From Neocallimastix lanati (nom. inval.) (Eukaryota; Neocallimastigomycota; Neocallimastigomycetes; Neocallimastigales; Neocallimastigaceae), in the NCBI GenBank assembly GCA_016946835.1, contig JACVTC010000032.1, positions 1,322,501 through 1,335,000 of the forward strand: a stretch of 12,500 nt of DNA, in the 5' to 3' direction. A program made the translations under genes and the position numbers. The notes under the pieces were generated by a model, which saw nothing but the letters and a program-made list of their open reading frames with translations, did no database searches and had not been told where the DNA came from. Positions 1 through 6,725 of the stretch are shown piece after piece (the first letter of the stretch is position 1; the number at the start of each line of letters is the position of its first letter).

Positions 1-1
1 A

Positions 2-924
2 AAAGCCAAACATCACTTAAAGAATAATAATAATAATAATAATAATAATACACTTTATCAAAAAGATGATGAAATAGAAAGTATTAATTATCTTACAGAA
101 GAAAATAATAAGGAATACAGCACTACTGAAATTCTTAAATATGGTGATTATTCAAATGAACCTCAATATAATGGTGAAACATTTGATGTTGATAAAATTG
201 AAAATGCTGAACATTACCATAGTCTTCTTACTAAATTCTTATTAGAATTATTAAGGAATAAATGCTCAGAGTACTTCTTTTTATTCCATGATATGATTCA
301 ATTCCAATATAAGATGTTCCAATCCTATGATCAATTTGATCGTGAAGGCCAAGAAATATTTAATACTTATTTAAATCATGCAAGTACATTAAAAGTTAAT
401 GTTGATGTTAAACTTGTTCATAAAATCGCCTATGGTATTAAATATTATGACCGTTGTTGCTTCATACCATTAATTAATATGGTATTAAAGGTATTAGAAA
501 GTAAATATTTAAAGTATATAGTTCATCAATCAAATTCCTTAGTAGAAGGTAATTGTATATATAATTAAATAAAAAATAAAAAATAAAAAACAAATAAAAA
601 TAAAAATACATATATATAATTTTAATTTATATAATTTTAATTTATTATAAAGATACAGATTACAAAAATGAAATAATGCAAGAGTATTGTAAAGTATTAG
701 ATGAATTCTATTCATCAAAGATTAATTCATCAAAAATTTTAGTAGGAAAAGAATCCCCAAATCAAATTTATAAAAATATGTTAATTCGTAAGAAAGTTTA
801 TGATTTTTGTATATTAATTTTTGGTAAAAATTATTTTACAAGTAAGAAAAGTGAAGGCTATATCTATAAATCAAAAATTATTAACTTCTCAGAAAAATTA
901 GTAAGCCCATCTATCAAAAAATAA
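2..924 (+). CDS. RGS-domain protein, 3' part of gene (two exons visible)
   Basis: RGS domains bind GTP-loaded G-alpha subunits and speed GTP hydrolysis, ending GPCR signalling at the inner face of the plasma membrane. The gene enters the window already open, in the frame starting at position 2. Exons are 2-548 and 659-924 (stop TAA 922-924), giving 270 visible residues. Residues about 1-70 are low-complexity and polar, including nine Asn in a row. The RGS-like core begins near position 212: a helix 'LLTKFLLELLRNKCSEYFFL', then 'IFNTYLNHASTLKVNV' matching the IY..F....a...iN block, then 'VLKVLESKYLKYIVHQSN' matching the terminal MExDsfxrFLxS helix. Splicing restores the frame (split codon G|AT). 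The C-terminal exon ends in a Lys-rich tail with no domain I recognise. The usual helix pattern is seen, but the identification rests on pattern memory, not alignment. The N-terminus and start codon lie upstream of the window. Confidence 0.8.
23..49 (+). repeat. Coding (AAT)9 repeat, poly-Asn
   Basis: Nine uninterrupted AAT codons encode nine Asn upstream of the RGS domain. This is a typical replication-slippage tract in AT-rich coding DNA and is likely to vary in length between strains. Confidence 0.95.
549..658 (+). other. Spliceosomal intron in the RGS gene
   Basis: A 110-base A/T-only-like stretch has donor AAG|GTAATT at 548/549 and acceptor TACAG at 654-658. Removing it joins G (548) to AT (659-660) as one codon and continues the same protein into the downstream open frame. 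Without splicing the frame stops at 566-568. The length suits the compact introns of AT-rich fungi. No clear branch-point consensus was seen. Confidence 0.85.
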
Positions 925-940
925 GTAATAATAGTAATAA

Positions 941-943
<3 letters not shown>

Positions 944-978
<35 letters not shown>
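944..978. repeat. Poly(A) homopolymer, 35 bases
   Basis: An uninterrupted run of A lies about 20 bases downstream of the RGS stop codon. Exact length in an assembly is unreliable for such tracts. Confidence 0.9.
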
Positions 979-980
<2 letters not shown>

Positions 981-1256
981 GAATAGAATAAAATAAAATA
1001 TAAATTTGAATTAAATGTTTATCATTATATGATATATTAATTGATAGATATCAGTATTAATATATAGTTTATATATCAAACTATTTATAATATATATAAT
1101 ATTTATAATTAAAAATAGTTGGATTATATAAAAAATTATATATATATATATATTTATTCATTATTATTCATTATTATTTTTTATTATATTTTTTTTATTC
1201 ATTAGATTGTAATGATATTAGTAGTTATATATATTAAATAATAATGATGATAATGA

Positions 1257-1259
<3 letters not shown>

Positions 1260-1294
<35 letters not shown>
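1260..1294. repeat. Poly(A) homopolymer, 35 bases
   Basis: A second uninterrupted run of A, followed 36 bases on by another A run and an (AT)n tract. Confidence 0.9.
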
Positions 1295-1296
<2 letters not shown>

Positions 1297-1329
1297 AAAA
1301 AATCAAAAACTGTATATTTAAAGAAAAAG

Positions 1330-1344
<15 letters not shown>

Positions 1345-1374
<30 letters not shown>
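1345..1374. repeat. (AT)15 dinucleotide microsatellite
   Basis: An uninterrupted AT alternation directly follows an A run (1331-1345). It is able to form a hairpin or cruciform. Confidence 0.9.
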
Positions 1375-1380
<6 letters not shown>

Positions 1381-1468
1381 TTTTCAATATATCTAATTTT
1401 ATTAAACATTTATATAATAATAATTATATGAAATGAAATCAATATTATATCATCATATATATTGAATA

Positions 1469-1499
<31 letters not shown>

Positions 1500-2030
1500 G
1501 AAGAAGAAGAAGAAGATAAAAATTTAAATTTTAAATATTTAATGATATTAAAATGTTTTTCTTAATATTCATTACCTATTATAAAATAATTAAATTAAAT
1601 TAAAATAAATACTATCTTTCATAATATCATATAAAAAAATTATATAGCAAGAAATGCAAATAATTATTATTATAATTATAAATATTTAATATTCATATCT
1701 TATTAATAAAGTATAATTCAATACACCGAAATTGAAATTTTAGTTTCAAAAAAAAAAAAAATATATATATAATTTATTTAATATTAATTTTTTAATTAAA
1801 ATCTAATTTATTTAATTAAAATAAAGTTTTAATAAATTCAATAAAAAAATTATAATAATAATAATATAAAAAACTAGAAAAAAATTCTTAATAAGTAATT
1901 CAGTCAAAAATTAAATAACAAAATCTACGTCACTATCAATAATCTATTTAATATCATAATATTATTCTATTAAAAAAGTAAAAAAAAAAAAAAAAAAGAA
2001 AAAAAAAAATTATTTATTATTTTTATTTTA

Positions 2031-2598
2031 TTATTATTAATAATTAATAATATATAAATAATATTTTTTTTATCAAATTTTTATTTCATCTTAAAAAATT
2101 TAAACATTTTTTTACTATACTTTTTTATTTTTTTTTTATCATTTAATTCTTTTTTAATTTTATTAAGTAAATATATGAAAAATATATATTAATAAAAAAT
2201 TGTTTTATTATATTACAATTATTTACTTATTATTATAAAAATAAATTAAAGATTTGAATAAAATATATATAATAAATTTAAAAAAAATAATAATAATAAT
2301 AATAATAATTAAATGAAAATATTATTATTAATAATTAATATATTTTTTTATCAAATTTTTATTTCATCTTAAAAAATTTAAACATTTTTTTACTATACTT
2401 TTTTATTTTTTTTTTTTTATCATTTAATTCATTTTTAATTTTATTAAGTAAATATATGAAAAATATATATTAATAAAAAATTGTTTTATTATATTACAAT
2501 TATTTACTTATTAAAAAATAAATTAAAAATTTGAATAAAATATATATAATAAATTTAAAAAAAAAAAATAATAATAATAATAATAATTAAATGAAAAT
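2031..2598. repeat. Tandem duplication, two near-identical 278-290 bp units
   Basis: Copy 1 (about 2031-2320) and copy 2 (about 2321-2598) align at a constant offset of 278 bases from 2073/2351 to 2320/2598. Shared landmarks are TCAAATTTTTATTTCATC at 2073 and 2351, and TTAAATGAAAAT at 2309 and 2587. The differences seen are an extra run of about 11 A/T bases near the start of copy 1, changed T and A run lengths, a shifted TTATTA block near 2230/2510, a variable (AAT)n and a few single substitutions. No ORF, terminal inverted repeat or protein similarity was seen in the unit. Confidence 0.9.
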
Positions 2599-3049
2599 AG
2601 TACATATATGTAAGTAAAAAAATGAATGAAAAGATAATTTTTTATCTATAATATTTTATCTTATATCTTTACTAATAATTCATTTAATTTTAAATTGATT
2701 ATTTAAAATTGTATGAAATTGTATCAATTAATTATTATTAACTATTTATATGTATAAAAATTTAATTTTAATAAAATTAGCTTATTGATCTCTTCATTTA
2801 CATCATAATCATAGTAATAATAAATTTGTTATTATATATTATTATATTACATTAACTTTATTTTTTATTTTATGTATATATTTCATTTTAATATTTTACT
2901 TTATTTAACTTAATTTTATACTTATTTTATACATATTTTTTATTAATTATGTATTTTTATTTATCATGTAAAAAATATTTTAATTCATTTGCAATTTATT
3001 ATTGATTAACATTTGATTTAAAGTATTATCTTGGTTTTCATTCTGAGTA
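2599..3049. other. AT-rich spacer, nothing recognised
   Basis: This is non-repetitive A/T-rich sequence with frequent stops in all frames. No gene, RNA or repeat was recognised. From about 3040 onward G and C become clearly more frequent, marking the edge of the retroelement-derived block. Confidence 0.7.
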
Positions 3050-3650
3050 ATAATCATTTAAGGTTCATTTTAGTCAATTTCAATTCTGTCAATAGGAAGT
3101 TAGTGCTAATTCGTTCCTGATCTTGAATTTCTTTCTCTTTATTATTAAAGGTTGAGCCATTATAGAAGGATGAATTTGAGTTAGAGATATTTTAATTTTA
3201 GATATTCTTTTAATTCATTTTCTCTTCTCTTTTTTAAAGCTGGTGTGGCGATTGGTTTAGGATTATCTTTAAGATTTATGTGAATTTTCTTTCCTTTATT
3301 GAGTTCAATGTCATCATTTTTCTTATCTAATTTTCTTTTTAATGTCGCTCAAAAATAATCGATAAGTTCTTCTTATGAATCAGAATCACTAAAATCATCA
3401 GAAAAGAATTCATTTTCATCTTCTAAATAGGGTGGTTCAATATATTGTACTTCTAGTGAGTATATATCTGATTTATAGTTAATTTGTTCATGTTCTGCGG
3501 TTGACTGAAACTCGAATAAAGCAATTTTATTGACGATATGATTGCTTGGCTCCCCTTTAGAGATTTAAAGGTTTATTTTCAAAATATTCTTGACGATTCT
3601 TAATAATAATCAATTGTAATTTTGGACAATATTCTAATTTGATTCTGGAA
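3050..3650 (-). pseudogene. Antisense relic resembling Ty3/gypsy pol, protease-RT junction
   Basis: On the minus strand one frame runs from 3558 to 3184 for 125 codons with only two internal stops (TAA after an Asp/Ser-rich stretch, then TGA). It contains an acidic linker ('FFSDDFSDSDS') and 'KIHINLKDNPKPIATPA' followed by 'RRENELKEYLK', which resemble the proline-rich lead-in and helix just before the RT palm of Ty3/gypsy pol. After a frame change near 3181, 'IHPSIMAQPLIIKRKKFKIR' recalls the conserved GxIRPSxSP...VxKKDGxxR entry block. Later 'LNDYYSE' may be the DYRxLN region. In active elements protease lies upstream and RNase H and integrase downstream; none was recognised. The upstream limit, around 3650, is uncertain because the copia fragment begins there on the other strand. 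The call is by pattern only. Confidence 0.5.
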
Positions 3651-3673
3651 GAGTTTCTAACCAATACTAAATT

Positions 3674-4448
3674 TCCAAAGGAGTAAATCCAACTACAACA
3701 AAATGGGTTTACCCTTAAAAAAGAGACGGTAACGGAAACATGATTAATTATAAAGTAAGAATTGTAGACAGAGGTTTCAATCAAACTAAAGGTATTGACT
3801 ACGACTTGACTTATTCACCAACTCTTAGTATTGATAGTCTAAAATTATTACTGTCGATTGCATCTAAATTTAATTGGACTGCTATGAAGCTCGACATTAA
3901 AGCAGTTTATCTTAATGTCCCCCTCGATAAGCAACTATATGTTACTAACCCTCCAGGTAATAAAAACATTAGACAAGGATTTTGGTTACTTAAAAAAGCT
4001 TTACATGGCCTTAAACAATCAGGCCGTCAATGGTATGCACATTTTTCTAATTTCCTTAAAAATAATAGTTTTAATCAACTTTCTTCTGAATCATGTGTTT
4101 TTAAGAAAATGGACGGTGATTTGCTATCATGTATATAATAGGCGTTTATGTGGACGACTTGTTAATCACAGGTATTAAATCAGAAATAAATGAAATTATA
4201 TACAAAAAAAAGAAAAATTTTAAAAAATCAAAAATGCAATAAAGAAGACAATCTACTAAGAATCAAAATCGAAGAAAATAGTTTCAATTACATCATTTCA
4301 CAAACACAACTAATTAATGACATTTTACAAAAATTCAAAGTAATAAATATTAGAAAAGCAAAAACACCATATTCAGGAATAATTAAATTATCAACCATCA
4401 ATAAGAAATTTGACAAAACAATATATAAAAGTGTCGTAGGATCCGCCT
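3674..4448 (+). pseudogene. Ty1/copia reverse transcriptase relic (RVT_2-type), frameshifted
   Basis: This was the RNA-dependent DNA polymerase of a copia-type LTR retrotransposon. The frame opens near 3674 with 'KGVNPTTTKWVYP', a stop (TAA 3716-3718), then 'KRDGNGN', matching the conserved PxGxxxxxxKWVFKxKxDxxG entry. It continues with the YKxRxVxxGFxQxxGIDY block, the first catalytic Asp in 'MKLDIKAVYLN' (GAC 3893-3895), and 'ALHGLKQSGRQWY'. The frame stops at TAA 4136-4138. The catalytic 'GVYVDDLLITGI' sits immediately after it in another frame (YVDD at 4147-4158). From about 4200 the first frame resumes with 'ISQTQLINDILQKF' and ends at 'YKSVVGSA' plus TGA (4448-4450). The first stop, the frame breaks and the missing upstream domains make it non-functional. 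Family identification is firm. Confidence 0.92.
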
Positions 4449-4450
4449 GA

Positions 4451-4896
4451 ATCTTTTCGGTGTTGATATAATTTAAAGCTATTATATTATTTTTGATATT
4501 GTCATAATTAAAATGGAATTTTATATCAATATATTTTTATTTATTATTAATTTCTCCATTTTCTAGTGTTGTTTTATTCGCAATTTTATCTGTCATAATT
4601 TTAGATGGTTTTATTATATTGAATAGTTCCATTTATTGCAGGTTTGACATTTTATTGGTTGTCTATATCTGTGTTTGTGTTGGGAATACTTTGCTTCTGT
4701 AAAAGGTTTATTATTGTTTCCAAAATTTTTAATTCTTTTTTTCTAATAAATACTTTAAATATTGATGGTTTTAAAAACTTCTTCTCAATTATCACCATTA
4801 TTTATAATATTTTAAATGTAAATTAAATTAAGAAGAAGATCATAAAATGGATATTCGTTATCAACTACTCACCATTTAACTATCATTTGAAATAAA
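4451..4896. other. Insert separating copia RT from RNase H
   Basis: Copia RT homology stops at 4448, and RNase H homology resumes about 4897. In intact copia elements these are joined by roughly a hundred residues. On the plus strand the interval reads mostly as Phe-, Ile- and Tyr-rich frames with stops and no copia motif until about 4850. Part of it, read on the minus strand, resembles gag. An internal rearrangement or insertion followed by decay is the simplest reading; the precise joints cannot be placed by eye. Confidence 0.5.
4612..4800 (-). pseudogene. Antisense gag-like relic with degraded zinc knuckle
   Basis: Read on the minus strand, one frame gives an 'EEVFKTINI' segment with stops, then 'NNNKPFTEAKYSQHKHRY' and 'IKCQTCNKWNYSI' (CQTCNKW at 4649-4629), followed by two stops. 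Asn/Lys-rich linkers leading to CX2CX4HX4C zinc knuckles are typical of copia gag nucleocapsid regions. Here the first two Cys are present, the His position reads Tyr (one C-to-T change away), and the last Cys falls at or after the stops. The plus-strand open stretch at 4644-4826 is its shadow. The evidence is one short motif plus context, so a chance resemblance is possible. Confidence 0.42.
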
Positions 4897-5277
4897 AGCA
4901 TAAATATTTATGTTGATACTAATTATGCAGATGATGATGAAACAAGAAAATCTACCACCGGTTTTTTAATTAATTATGGATCTGAACCTGTAATCTGACA
5001 CACCAACTTACAAAATTGTATTGTCTTGTCAACAACCGAAAGTGAATATTATATTATGGCCGAATGTGCTAACGAATGATTATGGTTGAAAAATATATTT
5101 AGGTATTAACAATAAAGAAATGATAATAAACTCTAATAACTAAGCCAAGGCACATAAATATTAAATATCACAAGAGAACTTATTTAAGGTAACATAATTA
5201 ATATTAAATACATAAACACAAGAAATAATTTAGCCGACAGTTTTACAAAATTCTCGAATGGAAAATTAATGAACTAA
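4897..5277 (+). pseudogene. Ty1/copia RNase H and pol C-terminus relic
   Basis: This is the carboxyl end of copia pol, the RNase H that degrades the RNA strand during reverse transcription. In one frame: 'NIYVDTNYADDDETRKSTTG' (the DxDwAgd...RxSTsG block with its catalytic Asp), 'LSTTESEYYIMAECANE' (the SSxEAEYxAxxxxxxE block with the catalytic Glu), 'LWLKNIF', a stop-rich stretch from 5107 to about 5160, then 'IINIKYINTRNNLADSFTK' matching the family's terminal T..n.AD.fTK signature, and a TAA at 5275-5277. Internal stops include TGA 4996-4998, TGA 5077-5079 and TAA 5107-5109. It is probably the same element as the RT at 3674-4448. An LTR would be expected shortly after 5277 but none was recognised. 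Confidence 0.9.
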
Positions 5278-5660
5278 TATAGTTAAATCATTGTATTTTA
5301 TTTATATTAAATATTTTATAGTGTTATCTTAAGTTTTATATAATCAATATTAAACTAATTTTATTTTGTGTTCATATTAAAAATTAATATTTTATTAATT
5401 ATTTTATATAAATACTAGTTTAAATCTTTTGAATAATCCCTTGTAGTATTATTGTCATACCAATTACAGTAATAATTATATTAAATAAAAATCTAATAAA
5501 ATATTAATAACCAAATAATAATAAACATGATAATAAAACATGATAATATATTTTAATTAATAACTACAATATTTTAAAAGAGTTTTACATTTTAAATAAC
5601 AATTTTATATTAGTATAATTTGCTAATCATTAAAAACAAATTTGACTCAAAATCTAAACA
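5278..5660. other. AT-rich spacer after copia relic, no LTR recognised
   Basis: A 3' LTR could be expected here after the copia pol end, but no second copy of any part of this stretch was found in the window, and no polypurine tract or clear TG...CA boundaries were seen. No coding potential was found on either strand. Confidence 0.6.
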
Positions 5661-5881
5661 GAAAATGAAAATGAAAATGAAAATGAAAATGAAAATGAAA
5701 ATGAAAATGAAAATGAAAATAAAAATAAAAATGAAAATGAAAATGAAAATGAAAATGAAAATGAAAATGAAAATAAAAATGAAAATAAAAATGAAAATAA
5801 AAATGAAAATAAAAATGAAAATAAAAATGAAAATGAAAATGAAAATGAAAATGAAAATGAAAATGAAAATGAAAATGAAAT
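5661..5881. repeat. (GAAAAT)n minisatellite, about 37 units
   Basis: A hexanucleotide array runs 221 bases. Most units are GAAAAT, with some AAAAAT variants. Between about 5769 and 5829 the two variants alternate strictly, giving a 12-base higher-order unit repeated about five times. The plus-strand open frame through it reads only Met-Lys and Ile-Lys dipeptides and is a by-product of the array, not a gene. Confidence 0.95.
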
Positions 5882-6392
5882 TAAATAAAATTAAAAATAA
5901 AATAATACAATAGAAAATTTATATTAATACTATTATATATGTATTACATATATAATATATTTTTATTTGTTAAGAAAAGCTTTAATAAATATTTTTTTGA
6001 TTATATATAATGATTTTGAAATTTTTTTTAATTTTTCTTTTATGACCAAATCTTATTTAAATATATTTATTATCCATAATTTCTATTTATACAGAATCTT
6101 TATATTCAGCAAATGATTGGGCAATATAATTGATTTTTAAAAGTATTTTTTTTTCTTATCTGTTAATAATTGAAGTATTTTTTAAAAAAAATAAGAAATA
6201 AAAAATAAAAAATAAAATAAAAAAATAATTTCTTTCTATTAACATTAGTTTTTACTATAAAATAATTTATTCATATTCTATTAATTTAATTTTTTATTTT
6301 TTTTTTGTTTTTGTTTTTTTGTTTTTTTATCATTGTTATTATTATTTAAATAAGAGAAAGAAAAATAAAAGAATTAAATAAGAAAAAATTAT
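5882..6392. other. AT-rich spacer, nothing recognised
   Basis: It holds A/T-rich sequence with T runs and G-punctuated poly-T (about 6296-6330). Minus-strand reading around 6060-6150 gives a short word-like stretch bounded by stops, but no family is recognisable. Confidence 0.6.
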
Positions 6393-6509
6393 TTATTTTT
6401 TTAATTGTTTTTCCATTTTAAGAAAACTTAAACTATTTAATTCTTTAAATTTTTGTTGTATACTACTCATTTTACCTAAATTATCAAATATTTTTAATGA
6501 ATTAAACAT
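6393..6509 (-). CDS. Possible small ORF, 38 codons, unknown
   Basis: On the minus strand an ATG at 6509-6507 opens a frame that ends with TAA at 6395-6393. The predicted peptide is polar and Lys-rich, begins 'MFNSLKIFDNLGKMSS' and ends 'MEKQLKK', with hydrophobic spacing that could form an amphipathic helix. It stands out because its codons are mixed rather than homopolymer-derived, in a spacer where most open stretches are simple sequence. It would be divergent to the nucleoporin gene, 216 bases away. No signal peptide, domain or known family was recognised. It may be a real short peptide, a relic exon, or chance; the confidence is low. Confidence 0.2.
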   Translation of the reverse strand: MFNSLKIFDNLGKMSSIQQKFKELNSLSFLKMEKQLKK

Positions 6510-6725
6510 ATTAATTAATTAATAATGGAATTTTAATACTGATAATTAATAAAAAGTTTATAACACTGCTATAATTATTCATAAAATTTAATAATAATAT
6601 TTAATTATTTAATTATTATCCCTTATAATTATAATAACAAAAAATAAAATAAAATAAAAATTACAATATTTATACACATATATTAATTATATAGATATTA
6701 TTTATATTTATAGATTCATACAAAA
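6510..6725 (+). promoter_or_regulatory. Upstream region of the NUP192/NUP205-like gene
   Basis: The 216 bases before the start codon are A/T-rich, with TATATA-like elements about 6687-6715 and an A-rich leader ending ACAAAA directly before ATGGCT. The purine-rich -3 context and G at +4 favour this ATG. No specific transcription-factor site can be supported. Confidence 0.35.

Larger units (their letters stand above)
925..2030. other. Gene-free AT-rich spacer with homopolymers and microsatellite
   Basis: No coding stretch is supported on either strand. The spacer holds an A run at 944-978 (35 bases), a second 35-base A run at 1260-1294, an A run at 1331-1345 passing directly into (AT)15 at 1345-1374, a 25-base T run at 1472-1496 followed by a short GAA repeat (1500-1515), and further A-rich tracts near 1981-2009. 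The minus-strand open stretch at 1218-1409 consists of Phe, Ile and Tyr runs from these tracts and is not a gene. The first A run starts about 20 bases after the RGS stop codon, so the 3' UTR and polyadenylation region of that gene must overlap it, but no specific signal can be singled out. Confidence 0.85.
3050..5277. mobile_element. Composite of decayed LTR-retrotransposon fragments
   Basis: The block contains pieces of reverse-transcribing elements in both orientations: an antisense Ty3/gypsy-like pol fragment (about 3050-3650), a plus-strand Ty1/copia RT (about 3674-4448), an antisense gag-like zinc-knuckle segment (about 4612-4800) and plus-strand copia RNase H plus pol C-terminus (about 4897-5277). 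Every piece carries stops or frameshifts, so none is an active gene. Copia gag, protease and integrase are missing ahead of the RT. No flanking LTR pair, primer-binding site, polypurine tract or target-site duplication was identified. Base composition is visibly richer in G and C than the spacers on both sides. Confidence 0.8.

Noticed and set aside
1218-1409. Minus-strand open frame rich in Phe, Tyr and Ile
   Set aside because: It is made entirely of poly-A and (AT)n tracts read in reverse.
3557-3784. Minus-strand open frame of 75 codons
   Set aside because: Its first half is the reverse complement of the well-supported copia RT entry region (3674-3784), so it is not an independent gene. 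Only its last part may overlap the antisense gypsy-like relic.
3915-4178. Second plus-strand open frame over the RT
   Set aside because: It is an out-of-frame shadow of the copia RT, which has the conserved motifs in the other frame.
4644-4826. Plus-strand 60-codon hydrophobic open frame, membrane-like
   Set aside because: The Phe/Ile-rich appearance comes from the T-rich complement of an A-rich antisense segment, and no upstream promoter or family match was seen.
4996-5079. Alternative genetic code with TGA as Trp
   Set aside because: The nucleoporin exons use TGG for Trp and contain no in-frame TGA. The TGAs occur only in relics that also carry TAA stops and frameshifts.
5278-5660. 3' LTR of the copia element
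   Set aside because: The position is right, but no matching second copy, TG...CA ends or polypurine tract could be identified.
5620-5913. Met-Lys repeat protein
   Set aside because: It is the translation of the GAAAAT minisatellite, with no non-repeat coding sequence around it.
925-6725. CRISPR array, tRNA or rRNA gene in the non-coding DNA
   Set aside because: No spaced direct repeats, cloverleaf-like segment or rRNA motif was seen. The repeats present are simple-sequence or one tandem duplication.
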